Part shown: one piece after another, positions 14,852 to 23,417 of the stretch
Layout: every line of letters begins with the position of its first letter
Numbering within the stretch: the first letter of the stretch is position 1
The notes under the pieces: model-generated
The model's database searches: none
Told to the model about the DNA's origin: nothing
The model's input: the letters and a program-made list of their open reading frames with translations, nothing else
Assembly: GCA_966112615.1 (NCBI GenBank)
Contig: CBHWDO010000002.1
Location: 372,001-436,000, forward strand
Source: Flavitalea sp966112615
Lineage (GTDB): Bacteria; Bacteroidota; Bacteroidia; Chitinophagales; Chitinophagaceae
Direction: 5' to 3'
DNA: 64,000 bases
Made by a program: the position numbers and the translations under genes

Positions 14852-17281
14852 TTACTTCCTTATCTCTGCGTTCAGGTCTTTTTCAAGAACTCCCATGATC
14901 TTGTTCATCATGCTTTCTATTTCCTTATCGGTCAGGGTTTTTTCTTCATCAACAAAAGTGAAGCTGAGTGCCATGGATTTCTTTCCAGCACCGATCTTAT
15001 CACTTTCAAATACATCAAACAGTTTGATGGAAGTAAGTTTTTGAATCCTTGCAGCAAGAATTGATTTTTCAACCGTTCCGTATTCCAGTTCTTTTGGCAG
15101 TACAACTGCAAGGTCTCTGAATACAGGTAACTGTTTTGGTAATTCTTTGAAACGGATCTTCTTGTTCTGGACAAGATGCATCATATCATCCCACATAAGA
15201 TCTGCATAATAAACAGGTTGCTTAATATCAAACCTGTTCAGTTCATGCTTCGCAACAATACCAAATTCACCGATCGTTCTTTTTTGTGCAACTATATTTA
15301 ATGATGCTTCCAGCTTACTATTGGTGGAAACATTGAAATCAATCTCCTGGATACCTAATGAAGCAAGTACGTTTTTCAATAATCCTTTCAGAAAATAAAC
15401 ATCACTGGATGTTCCTTTTCCCTTCCACTGATCATCAGTCCTGTTTCCTGTAATGTATAAACAGAGATGATTGTATTCTTCATACTTACCAATTCCTTTC
15501 TGGGCGTAGGTTTTACCGAATTCAAAAAACTGGATATTATTATTTTTTCTGTTCAGGTTATAGGCAACTGCTTCAAGACCGGTCTCCAGCATTGATGGCC
15601 GCATGATATTATGCACAGCACTAAGGTTGTTCAATAATTTTACACCTTCAGCAAGATCTTTGTCTTCGAAGTATGCAGCATTCGTGATACTATTTGTGAA
15701 GATCTCATTGAATCCATTCGCTGCAAGCATATCTGCAATTTTTTCTTTGGAGAAATGCTTGTAACCATCCTGTTCAACCGCAGGTGTAATGGTGATGGAA
15801 CTTGGAATATCAATATTATCCAATCCATCTATCCGCATTACTTCTTCCACGATATCTGCCTGCATGGATATGTCAGGTTTGCTAAAAGGAACAGTCAAGA
15901 GGATATCATCCAATCCTTCACGATCGATTTCAAAACCAAGAGCAGTAAGGATCTTCTTCACGGTATCCGGATGATAATTCTTTCCGCTGAGCTTTTTCAG
16001 GAAATGATATTTCAGGGAAACTTTTGTTTTCTCTGTTTTTCCCGGATATATATCAACGATATCAGATGCAATCTCACCTCCTGCAATTTCTTTGATCATC
16101 AGCGCTGCTCTCTTCAATACATTCACAGTATTGCTGATGTCTACATTCTTTTCAAACCTTGTTGCAGCCTCAGTTCTGAGATTATGCCTGAAAGATGTTC
16201 TCCTGATATCAACAGGGTTGAACCAGGCACTTTCCAGGAATATGTCTGTTGTCGTTTCTTTCACTCCACTGGTAGCACCTCCAAATACACCTGCGATACA
16301 CATGGGTGTACTGTTACCATCACAGATGATCAGATCTTCATGGTGGAGTTTTCTTTCTTTTCCATCAAGAGAAAGAAAGGGAGTTTCTGCAGGAAGATTT
16401 TTCACCAGCACTGCATTTCCTTTGATCTCCTGCTGGTCAAAAGCATGTAAAGGCTGACCGGTTTCATGCAGGATGAAGTTGGTAATATCAACTATGTTAT
16501 TGATCGGACGCTGACCAATGGCCAGTAATTTATTCTTCAGCCAGTCGGGTGATTCTTTAACTGTAACCCCGCTGATCGAAACACCACTATATCTTTTGCA
16601 TCCATTGGGATTTTCAATGTTCACTTCAACAGAAGCCTTGCCCCCAGGGGCTTTGAATGCATTGTTGAAAGGCGACTTCACCCGCAGGTCTTTTTTGTCG
16701 TGATGAATTAAATATGCCACCACATCTCTTGCTACTCCAAGATGGCTCATTGCATCCATCCTGTTTGGAGTGAGTCCTATTTCAAAAATCGTATCCTTAT
16801 ATAACTGAAAATATTCTGAAGCAGGTGTGCCTGGTTTGAGGTCTGATGGTAATACCATGATGCCCGAATGGTCATCACTCAAACCAATCTCATCTTCTGC
16901 GCAGATCATACCATAGCTTTCAGTGCCGCGGATCTTCGCCACTTTCATCGTAAGAGGGTCTCCTTTGGATGGGTAGATGGTTGTTCCGACAGTGGCCACT
17001 ACTACTTTTTGTCCGGCTGCAACATTTGCTGCACCGCAAACCACCTGTATAGGATCTGCCTGGCCAATATTTACAGTCGTTACTTTCAATTTATCAGCAT
17101 TTGGATGCTGTTCGCAGGTAAGCACTTCGCCAATTACCATTCCTGCCAGTCCGCCTTTGAAATTCTCATATGCTTCCATGCTTTCCACTTCAAGCCCAAT
17201 GGAAGTCAGAATCCTGCTTAATCTTTCCGGTTCGATCTGTACGGGTAAATATTCACAAAGCCAGTTATAAGAGATAGTCAT
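14852..17281 (-). CDS. pheT: Phenylalanyl-tRNA synthetase beta subunit
   Basis: At 809 residues this is full-length bacterial PheT, which forms the alpha2-beta2 enzyme charging tRNA-Phe and edits Tyr-tRNA. MTISYNWLCEYLPVQIEPER is the start. A tRNA-binding OB domain at about 40-150 contains EHPNADKLKVTTVNIG. The B3/4 editing domain and B5 domain follow, with YHPDTVKKILTALGFEI and VEEVMRIDGLDNI, then the catalytic-like core and the C-terminal anticodon-binding domain (FPVFRDLAVVL-type, here LPVFRDLAVVLPKE). pheS is not in the window. The upstream divergent spacer also serves dnaB. Confidence 0.98.
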   Translation of the reverse strand: MTISYNWLCEYLPVQIEPERLSRILTSIGLEVESMEAYENFKGGLAGMVIGEVLTCEQHPNADKLKVTTVNIGQADPIQVVCGAANVAAGQKVVVATVGTTIYPSKGDPLTMKVAKIRGTESYGMICAEDEIGLSDDHSGIMVLPSDLKPGTPASEYFQLYKDTIFEIGLTPNRMDAMSHLGVARDVVAYLIHHDKKDLRVKSPFNNAFKAPGGKASVEVNIENPNGCKRYSGVSISGVTVKESPDWLKNKLLAIGQRPINNIVDITNFILHETGQPLHAFDQQEIKGNAVLVKNLPAETPFLSLDGKERKLHHEDLIICDGNSTPMCIAGVFGGATSGVKETTTDIFLESAWFNPVDIRRTSFRHNLRTEAATRFEKNVDISNTVNVLKRAALMIKEIAGGEIASDIVDIYPGKTEKTKVSLKYHFLKKLSGKNYHPDTVKKILTALGFEIDREGLDDILLTVPFSKPDISMQADIVEEVMRIDGLDNIDIPSSITITPAVEQDGYKHFSKEKIADMLAANGFNEIFTNSITNAAYFEDKDLAEGVKLLNNLSAVHNIMRPSMLETGLEAVAYNLNRKNNNIQFFEFGKTYAQKGIGKYEEYNHLCLYITGNRTDDQWKGKGTSSDVYFLKGLLKNVLASLGIQEIDFNVSTNSKLEASLNIVAQKRTIGEFGIVAKHELNRFDIKQPVYYADLMWDDMMHLVQNKKIRFKELPKQLPVFRDLAVVLPKELEYGTVEKSILAARIQKLTSIKLFDVFESDKIGAGKKSMALSFTFVDEEKTLTDKEIESMMNKIMGVLEKDLNAEIRK

Positions 17282-17410
17282 TTTTGTTTGTGGTTTGCTT
17301 TAAACAGGCGTCAAAGATAAGTGATTCTTGCCTTGCTGAGGGTGGCAAATAGGGAGTGAAAAGCATTCAGATCACCAAGCATTTTGTATAAAATGTTTTT
17401 TAACAGCAAC

Positions 17411-17502
17411 TGTGGATAACCTGCTTTTTCCGTGCTAAATCTTTCTATTTTTGTGGATTTTGAGAATTAAATTGTGAATAGAGCGTTGGTTCATGTGGAT
17501 AT
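17411..17502. promoter_or_regulatory. DnaA-box-like cluster in the pheT/dnaB divergent spacer
   Basis: The 372-bp spacer 17282-17653 contains TGTGGATAA at 17411-17419, a perfect inverse of the DnaA box TTATCCACA. TGTGGATTT follows at 17452-17460 (7 of 9) and TGTGGATAT at 17494-17502 (8 of 9), all in the same orientation. A T-rich stretch (17390-17402) lies just upstream. This could be DnaA control of dnaB expression. Nothing else recognisable is in the spacer apart from the -7 box at 17446. Confidence 0.45.
17446..17453 (+). promoter_or_regulatory. -7 promoter box for dnaB (TATTTTTG)
   Basis: Exact TAnnTTTG, overlapping the second DnaA-box-like site. It predicts an approximately 190-nt leader before the dnaB ATG at 17654. 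No clear -33 element. Confidence 0.4.
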
Positions 17503-17653
17503 CCGGTGTTTACCCTGTTACTAAAGTTTTTTCAAATACAACCTTTGGGGTAGAATGAATGCCTTTATATTCGCCGTCCGGTTTTCGCCGGTAACATTCG
17601 GTTAACATTGGCACCCGGTACATTCACAGCACTAACCCAAGAACTTAATAAAC

Positions 17654-19219
17654 ATGGATCTCACCAGTCTGAATAAGGATAAAAAGTTTAAGAGAAAGGC
17701 GGCACCAGACCTCAGTACCATGATGTATGGAAAGGTTCCTCCACAGGCAAAAGACCTGGAGGAAGCAGTATTGGGAGCCATGATGCTGGAGAAGGGTGCA
17801 TTTGATACCGTGGTGGAGATCCTGAAGCCAGAATGTTTCTATGTGGATGCGCACCAGCGGATCTACCGTGCCATGCAAAGCCTGCAGCAGAAGAATCAGC
17901 CCATTGATATCCTTACAGTAGTAGAAGAACTTCGTTCCAAAGAAGAACTGGAAATTGTGGGTGGTCCTTATAATGTTACCCGTCTCACCAATGCAGTGGT
18001 ATCAGCTGCAAATATTGAAACGCATTCACGCATCATTCTTCAAAAGTTCATTCAGCGTGAACTGATCCGCATCAGCGGCGAGATCATTGGTGATGCTTAT
18101 GAAGACAGTACCGATGTGTTCGATCTTCTGGATGATGCAGAAAGCAAACTTTTTGAGATCACCAATAATCACCTCAGAAAGAATTTTGATTCGATAGATT
18201 CGGTGTTGGTAAAAACGGTTCAGCGTATTGAAGATATGCGTCACCGTAATGAAGACATTACCGGTGTTCCATCAGGGTTCCCTCAACTGGATACCGTTAC
18301 CTATGGCTGGCAGCCTTCGGATCTGATCATCCTTGCGGCTCGTCCTGCGGTGGGTAAAACGGCATTCGTACTGAACCTGGCACGCAATGCTGCATTACAT
18401 CCTACCAAGCCTACCGGAGTAGTGATCTTTAGCCTTGAAATGTCATCGGCTCAGCTCGTACAACGTATCCTGAGTGCAGAATCAGAGATCTGGCTCGAGA
18501 AGATCTCCCGTGGTAAGCTGGAAGAGCATGAAATGAAGCAACTCTATGCAAAAGGTATCCAACGACTGGCGCAGGCCCCCATTTATATTGATGATACTGC
18601 AGCATTGAACATTTTTGAATTGCGCGCAAAATGTCGTCGACTGAAGAATAAGCACAATATCGGGATGGTTCTGATCGACTACCTTCAGCTCATGAGCGGC
18701 ACAGGTGGTAACACCAACCGTGAACAGGAGATCAGCCGGATTTCAAGAGATCTGAAAGGACTGGCAAAAGAACTCCAGGTGCCCATCATAGCACTGTCGC
18801 AGTTGAGTCGTGAGGTAGAGAAGCGTAAGGATGGAAACAAAATGCCACAGTTGAGTGACCTTCGTGAATCGGGTGCGATCGAACAGGATGCCGACATGGT
18901 AATGTTCCTGTATCGCCCGGAATATTATGATATCACTTCCAATGAATTTGGAGAAAGCAATAAGGGTGAAACCCACGTTCGTATTGCAAAGCACAGGAAT
19001 GGTACGCTGGAAACGATCAAGTTAAGGGCCATGCTCCATATTCAGAAATTTGTTGAGTTTGAATCTGATGATAATGGATTTATGGGTGGAATGCCTTCCG
19101 GTGGAAACTGGAAACCCGTGCCTCCGGCAGATAGTGGTGATGGTGGAGCCAAACTGTACATCCAGGCGGGAAGTAAAATGAATGATCTTCCCATCGATGA
19201 TGATGAACCTCCTTTTTAA
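17654..19219 (+). CDS. dnaB: Replicative DNA helicase DnaB
   Basis: 521 residues: the hexameric 5'-3' helicase of the replication fork. The N-terminal primase-interaction domain (about 30-135) contains PPQAKDLEEAVLGAMMLEKG. The RecA-like domain has Walker A RPAVGKTAF with K235/T236, FSLEMSSAQLVQRILSAES (H1a region), Walker B VLIDYLQLM, and IALSQLSREVEKR and DLRESGAIEQDADMVMFLYR near 390-420. The C-terminus has a Gly/Pro-rich tail ending DDDEPPF, a common Bacteroidota feature. A terminator follows and rsmE begins 39 bp later. Confidence 0.98.
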   Translation: MDLTSLNKDKKFKRKAAPDLSTMMYGKVPPQAKDLEEAVLGAMMLEKGAFDTVVEILKPECFYVDAHQRIYRAMQSLQQKNQPIDILTVVEELRSKEELEIVGGPYNVTRLTNAVVSAANIETHSRIILQKFIQRELIRISGEIIGDAYEDSTDVFDLLDDAESKLFEITNNHLRKNFDSIDSVLVKTVQRIEDMRHRNEDITGVPSGFPQLDTVTYGWQPSDLIILAARPAVGKTAFVLNLARNAALHPTKPTGVVIFSLEMSSAQLVQRILSAESEIWLEKISRGKLEEHEMKQLYAKGIQRLAQAPIYIDDTAALNIFELRAKCRRLKNKHNIGMVLIDYLQLMSGTGGNTNREQEISRISRDLKGLAKELQVPIIALSQLSREVEKRKDGNKMPQLSDLRESGAIEQDADMVMFLYRPEYYDITSNEFGESNKGETHVRIAKHRNGTLETIKLRAMLHIQKFVEFESDDNGFMGGMPSGGNWKPVPPADSGDGGAKLYIQAGSKMNDLPIDDDEPPF

Positions 19220-19225
19220 ATACTT

Positions 19226-19253
19226 GGCCTTGCGAATGCAAGGCCTTTTCTTT
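19226..19253 (+). terminator. Terminator of dnaB
   Basis: GGCCTTGC and GCAAGGCC form a perfect 8-bp stem around GAAT, followed by TTTTCTTTG. It sits immediately upstream of rsmE, whose ATG is 5 bp past the final TTTG. Confidence 0.8.
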
Positions 19254-19258
19254 GCGGT

Positions 19259-19966
19259 ATGCAATTGTTTTATGTAGATCCTTCCCTGATCACCGGGGAA
19301 CTGGTGGAATTACCTGAAGAAAGCTCCAGGCATATCTCAGCTGTCCTTCGCATGCAGGAAGGAGAGGAGGTAAATCTTACCAACGGGTTAGGTACCCTGA
19401 TGACTGCAGTGATTGAAGATGCACATAAAAAAAGAACTCATGTACGCATCAACGTTAGTAAGCAATATGATGCTCCACAAGAGCGTATAATGATGGGGGT
19501 TAGTTTACTTAAGAATACCAGTCGCTTTGAATGGTTTCTCGAAAAAGCAACAGAGATTGGTGTTACAGATATCATCCCAATGATCTGTGCAAGAACAGAG
19601 AAGCAACAATTCAGGCTCGACAGGATGAAGACTATTTTGGTCAGTGCGATGATGCAATCGAACCAGTTCTGGTTACCAAGGATGAATGAACCGGTAAAAT
19701 TTGCAAATGCATTGGAGCAATTGGCACAGGTTGACCAGCCTTTGATCGCACATTGCGAAACTTCAGAAAAAGCAGTTCTCCAGGAAATTCTTACAAATGG
19801 ATCTTCCCGGTCGATTTTGATTGGGCCTGAAGGAGATTTCAGCCATGAAGAGATAGAACTTGCAACCGGTAAGGGTTTCATGCCGGTAACCCTTGGAAAT
19901 ACCCGGTTAAGAACGGAGACTGCCTGTATTGTGGCCGCCACCCTGTTAAAGAACCTGGGGCAATAA
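19259..19966 (+). CDS. rsmE: 16S rRNA (uracil1498-N3)-methyltransferase
   Basis: A 235-residue SPOUT methyltransferase that methylates U1498 of 16S rRNA using S-adenosylmethionine. The N-terminal PUA-like domain holds SSRHISAVLRMQEGEEV. EWFLEKATEIGVTDIIPMIC and MMQSNQFWLPRM are typical of the family. The trefoil knot region LIGPEGDFSHEEIELA and VTLGNTRLRTETACIVAA at the C-terminus binds SAM. The ATG follows the sequence TTTGCGGT directly, which resembles the leaderless arrangement at dnaX and queA, though the upstream -7 box is imperfect (TTTCTTTG). Confidence 0.95.
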   Translation: MQLFYVDPSLITGELVELPEESSRHISAVLRMQEGEEVNLTNGLGTLMTAVIEDAHKKRTHVRINVSKQYDAPQERIMMGVSLLKNTSRFEWFLEKATEIGVTDIIPMICARTEKQQFRLDRMKTILVSAMMQSNQFWLPRMNEPVKFANALEQLAQVDQPLIAHCETSEKAVLQEILTNGSSRSILIGPEGDFSHEEIELATGKGFMPVTLGNTRLRTETACIVAATLLKNLGQ

Positions 19967-20037
19967 AAAATATGGATTTCTGTTATTAACCAAATCTGTG
20001 CCTATAGCTGAATGCTACTTAATCATTACCCTACCTG

Positions 20038-20586
20038 ATGAAAAGGTATTTTTTACTGGTTCTTCTTTGTAACTGCCTGCTGGCAGTGAAGGCACAATAT
20101 TCAATTGGTACTGTTCGCACAGGCGTTTCTTTTGCGCATGACTTCCCCGGATTAAATGGTTATAGTGTACATGGAGAATTCCTTAAACCTTTCAATGAAA
20201 AGATTGAGTTTGGAATGGGTATGCGCTATACCAGCATGAATGGTTTTCCGAGAACTACTAAGGTTGAGGAGTATACGAAATCAACCAACCTTGATCTGCA
20301 TCTTTATTTTTTACCGGTGCATACAGATCAGCATGCAATAAGGATTGGAGCGGGATACAGCTTTTCTTTTTACAATATGCAGAGAGCATATCCTGTTATC
20401 TCCCATGAGGGCGGATCTAATTGGGTCACAACTAAAGATAAGGGTCGCAACAAATGGTTCAGTGTAGTAGGCGAATACGAATACTTCGTTCCAAACACAA
20501 ATATTTCTGCAGGCTTGCGAGGTTCATTCTTCAAAGCCTATGATGGAGTTTCCACTATTGGTTTATTTGCCGGGATTGCCTTATAA
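20038..20586 (+). CDS. Exported beta-barrel-like protein of unknown function
   Basis: 182 residues with a signal peptide (MKRYFLLVLLCNCLLAVKAQ). The mature part alternates hydrophobic and polar residues (KIEFGMGMRYTSMNG, NLDLHLYFLPV, AIRIGAGYSFSFYNM, NISAGLRGSFF), typical of a small eight-strand outer-membrane barrel. It ends in GLFAGIAL, compatible with a terminal barrel strand. I do not recognise a specific family. Its 3' end overlaps that of pyrD by 6 bp, convergently. Confidence 0.7.
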   Translation: MKRYFLLVLLCNCLLAVKAQYSIGTVRTGVSFAHDFPGLNGYSVHGEFLKPFNEKIEFGMGMRYTSMNGFPRTTKVEEYTKSTNLDLHLYFLPVHTDQHAIRIGAGYSFSFYNMQRAYPVISHEGGSNWVTTKDKGRNKWFSVVGEYEYFVPNTNISAGLRGSFFKAYDGVSTIGLFAGIAL

Positions 20587-21621
20587 TTCTTTGCAGATGT
20601 TTTTTGCAATGGAAGGACCAACATAAATAAAACCAGTCCATACCTGTACCAGCGAAGCGCCGGCTTCAAACATCTGTTTAGCATCCTCTGCAATGAATAT
20701 TCCACCAGAGCCAATCACAGGAACGCTTCCATTGGTTTTTCCTGAAATGTATTTCACTATTTCAACAGCTCTGGTTTTGACGGGTTTGCCACTCAGTCCA
20801 CCTGCACCAATGGTATCAGCGATCGCCTTGCTTTCTTTGGTCAGCGTTGATCTGTCGAGACTTGTATTACTTGCAACCAGTCCATCCAGTTTGATCTCCA
20901 TTGCTAAATCGATCACATCATCGAGTTGCTCAACAGTCAGGTCCGGTGCGATCTTCAGCAGGATCGGTTTAGAAACCGATTGTTGTTTATTGATCGTTTG
21001 AAGATGCGAAAGAATTTTTCTGAGCGATTCTTTTTCCTGCAACTCTCTTAAGCCAGGTGTATTAGGAGAACTAACATTAACCACGAAATAGTCAACCAGG
21101 TCGAAAAGTTCCCTGAAACAGATCTCGTAATCCTTCCAGGCATCTTCATTGGGAGTAACTTTATTCTTACCAATATTTCCACCAACGATCAGTTTGCTGT
21201 TCTTATTCCGCCCGGCTCTCCATTTCGAAAGCCTTGTGGCAACAACTTTCACACCTTCGTTATTGAAACCCATCCTGTTGATCAACGCTTTATCAGCAGG
21301 GAGCCTGAATAACCTTGGCTTTTCATTTCCTTCCTGTGGTTTGGGTGTAACAGTACCTATCTCTACAAAGCCAAATCCAAGTGCTTCCAGTTCATCAAGA
21401 TAAAGGGCATTCTTATCAAAACCTGCAGCCAATCCAACCGGGTTGGTAAAGGTCAGTCCAAATATATTTTTTTGAAGTGATGGATTGTTTGATTGAAGCG
21501 TTCCGCGAATGATCTTATTGATGAATCCAACAGAATTTCCCATCCTCAGGGCATTCATGGCGAAATAGTGGACTTTCTCTGCATCGAAATTGAAAAGGAT
21601 ATTCCTTATAACCTGGTACAT
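20581..21621 (-). CDS. pyrD: Dihydroorotate dehydrogenase (quinone), class 2
   Basis: 346 residues from ATG 21621 (MYQVIRNILFNFDAEKVHYF); an in-frame ATG 33 bp upstream adds only unconserved residues. The N-terminal helices (IRNILFNFDAEKVHYFAM) are the membrane/quinone-binding extension specific to class 2. TNPVGLAAGFDKNA binds FMN, GFVEIGTVTPKPQEGNEKPR follows, and VNVSSPNTPGLRELQ carries the catalytic serine of class 2 enzymes. GSGGIFIAEDAKQM near the C-terminus binds the FMN phosphate. It oxidises dihydroorotate to orotate and feeds electrons to the quinone pool. Dihydroorotase is encoded at 30.7-32.0 kb. Confidence 0.96.
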   Translation of the reverse strand: MYQVIRNILFNFDAEKVHYFAMNALRMGNSVGFINKIIRGTLQSNNPSLQKNIFGLTFTNPVGLAAGFDKNALYLDELEALGFGFVEIGTVTPKPQEGNEKPRLFRLPADKALINRMGFNNEGVKVVATRLSKWRAGRNKNSKLIVGGNIGKNKVTPNEDAWKDYEICFRELFDLVDYFVVNVSSPNTPGLRELQEKESLRKILSHLQTINKQQSVSKPILLKIAPDLTVEQLDDVIDLAMEIKLDGLVASNTSLDRSTLTKESKAIADTIGAGGLSGKPVKTRAVEIVKYISGKTNGSVPVIGSGGIFIAEDAKQMFEAGASLVQVWTGFIYVGPSIAKNICKEL

Positions 21622-21643
21622 AGAGCTGCAAGTTAAATTTCCC

Positions 21644-21673
21644 TTGCTTTTCAATCAGAATTTTTTATTTTTG
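21644..21673 (+). promoter_or_regulatory. Thiolase gene promoter (TTG-N19-TATTTTTG)
   Basis: TTG at 21644-21646, a 19-bp spacer and TATTTTTG at 21666-21673, an exact TAnnTTTG. The ATG is at 21714, about 33 nt after the expected start of transcription. It lies in the 92-bp divergent spacer with pyrD. Confidence 0.6.
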
Positions 21674-21713
21674 AAAGGAAAGTTGCATAAACAACTAATT
21701 TAAACCGAACATT

Positions 21714-22889
21714 ATGCAGGAAGCTTATATAGTTGCCGGTTTTCGTACCGCAGTAGCAAAAGCAAAGAAGGGTGGATTCAGGTTTACTCGTCCTGACGAC
21801 CTTGCCGTAGATGTGATCAAAGGATTGCTGGCATCTGTTCCTCAACTTGATCCCAAAAGGGTTGATGATGTGATTGTAGGAAATGCAGTTCCAGAAGCGG
21901 AACAGGGCTTGCAGGTTGGAAGGATCATCGCCGCAAGGGCACTGGGTTTTGAAGTGCCGGGTATGACGGTCAACAGGTATTGTGCTTCAGGACTTGAAAC
22001 CATTGCGATCGCAACGGCAAAGATCAGGATGGGACAAGCCGAATGTATTGTAGCCGGAGGAACAGAGAGTATGAGCCTGGTGCCTACGGCAGGATGGAAA
22101 ACAGTTCCTGCTTATTCCATTGCAAAAGAAGAACCCGATTATTACCTGAGCATGGGATTGACTGCAGAAGCAGTTGCGAAAGAATATAATGTTAGTCGTG
22201 AAGACCAGGATGAGTTCTCCTTCAATTCACATCAAAAAGCCATGAATGCCATACAGAGTGGCTATTTCAAGGAAGGTATACTGCCAATCAAAGTTGAAGA
22301 AGTATATGTTGATGAGAAAGGAAAGCGCAAAACCAGGGAATATGTTGTTGATACAGATGAAGGACCAAGAAAGGATACCAACCGTGAAGCGCTGGGCAAA
22401 TTGAAGCCTGTATTTGCGATGAACGGAACGGTGACCGCAGGGAATTCTTCTCAAACTTCTGACGGTGCAGCTTTCGTTGTGGTGATGAGCGAGCGCATGG
22501 TCAATGAACTGGGATTAAAACCTATTGCGCGTTTGGTGAATTGTGTAAGTGCAGGAGTTCATCCAAGAATTATGGGTATCGGTCCTGTTGAAGCTGTTCC
22601 TAAAGTATTGAAGAATGCAGGAATGAACCTGGGACAGATCGACCTGGTTGAATTGAATGAAGCTTTTGCTTCACAGGCTCTTGCTGTTATCAGGACTTTG
22701 GAAATGGATCCATCGATTGTAAATATCAATGGTGGTGCCATTGCACTGGGTCATCCACTGGGTTGTACAGGTTGTAAGCTCACTATTCAATTGGTGAATG
22801 ACCTTAAAAGACTTGATAAGAAATATGGAATTGTCACAGCCTGTGTAGGTGGCGGACAGGGAATTGCCGGAATTATTGAAAGAATATAA
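21714..22889 (+). CDS. Acetyl-CoA C-acyltransferase (thiolase)
   Basis: 391 residues, a complete thiolase. The nucleophilic Cys is C90 in NRYCASGLETIA. GTESMSLVP, the NEAFASQALAV motif, the catalytic His in GGAIALGHPLGCTGCK and the second Cys in TACVGGGQG are all present. Thiolases catalyse the final step of beta-oxidation or the reverse condensation of acetyl-CoA. The long insert with REYVVDTDEGPRKDTN is common in FadA-type enzymes of Bacteroidota, but the choice between FadA and AtoB roles is not settled by sequence and no beta-oxidation partner is adjacent. It ends at a terminator shared with the DUF983 gene. Confidence 0.93.
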   Translation: MQEAYIVAGFRTAVAKAKKGGFRFTRPDDLAVDVIKGLLASVPQLDPKRVDDVIVGNAVPEAEQGLQVGRIIAARALGFEVPGMTVNRYCASGLETIAIATAKIRMGQAECIVAGGTESMSLVPTAGWKTVPAYSIAKEEPDYYLSMGLTAEAVAKEYNVSREDQDEFSFNSHQKAMNAIQSGYFKEGILPIKVEEVYVDEKGKRKTREYVVDTDEGPRKDTNREALGKLKPVFAMNGTVTAGNSSQTSDGAAFVVVMSERMVNELGLKPIARLVNCVSAGVHPRIMGIGPVEAVPKVLKNAGMNLGQIDLVELNEAFASQALAVIRTLEMDPSIVNINGGAIALGHPLGCTGCKLTIQLVNDLKRLDKKYGIVTACVGGGQGIAGIIERI

Positions 22890-22891
22890 AA

Positions 22892-22920
22892 AAAGGGCCG
22901 ATTGGCCCTTTATTTTTTAT
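22892..22920 (+). terminator. Terminator between thiolase and DUF983 genes (bidirectional)
   Basis: AAAGGGCC and GGCCCTTT pair around GATT, with TATTTTTT downstream and an A-run upstream, so it can act on both strands. It overlaps the DUF983 stop codon at 22910. Confidence 0.75.
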
Positions 22921-23356
22921 AGAATGATTCGCTGCTGTAGTCAAACTGCTGGATCTTATTCTTTTCGTATTCATTATCATAGCTCACAAAAAAGTAAAGC
23001 CAGATATTCCTGCTTAACCTCATTAACCAGGGTTGCAGAACCAGTAGTAAAACGATATTGATTCCCATCCACCAGAAAAAACGGTTGTCCTGAACAGACA
23101 TTCCAATTAAAACATACCATGCCACGAAAGTTGCTACTGTTACAGCAACTGATAATGCATAACTCACATATCCTGTACCGTACCAGAATCCCACTTCAAG
23201 TTCAAAAGGCTGTCCGCAAACAGGGCAGCTATCATGCATCGCAAGTGTTTTCTTCAGTTTCCATGGATTCCCATTCTTATACATGAAACCTCTTCTGCAA
23301 CGCGGACACTTGTTTGATAAAATGCTCCAGATTAAATTAGGCTTTGATGATGCCAT
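22910..23356 (-). CDS. DUF983 family zinc-ribbon membrane protein
   Basis: 148 residues. An N-terminal zinc ribbon with CPRC (17-20) and CPVC (44-47) is followed by GFWYGTGYVSYALSVAVTV and a second hydrophobic stretch (FFWWMGINIVLLLVL), giving two membrane helices. This order is diagnostic of DUF983, an uncharacterised inner-membrane family common in Alphaproteobacteria and Bacteroidota and often near cytochrome oxidase assembly genes, though not here. The C-terminus is charged. A -7 box lies 23 bp upstream. Confidence 0.9.
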   Translation of the reverse strand: MASSKPNLIWSILSNKCPRCRRGFMYKNGNPWKLKKTLAMHDSCPVCGQPFELEVGFWYGTGYVSYALSVAVTVATFVAWYVLIGMSVQDNRFFWWMGINIVLLLVLQPWLMRLSRNIWLYFFVSYDNEYEKNKIQQFDYSSESFYKK

Positions 23357-23378
23357 GTTCTTATATTTTTCCTGGGCA

Positions 23379-23386
23379 CAAATTTA
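23379..23386 (-). promoter_or_regulatory. -7 promoter box of the DUF983 gene (TAAATTTG)
   Basis: Exact TAnnTTTG on the minus strand, 22 bp before the ATG. No clear -33 element. Confidence 0.4.
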
Positions 23387-23417
23387 CGGATTCTTTACCG
23401 GCTTAATGTGACTGGTG

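Noticed and set aside
15755..16450. 231-residue plus-strand frame inside pheT
   Set aside because: It is fully antisense to the strongly supported pheT gene, with Cys/His-rich composition typical of a shadow.
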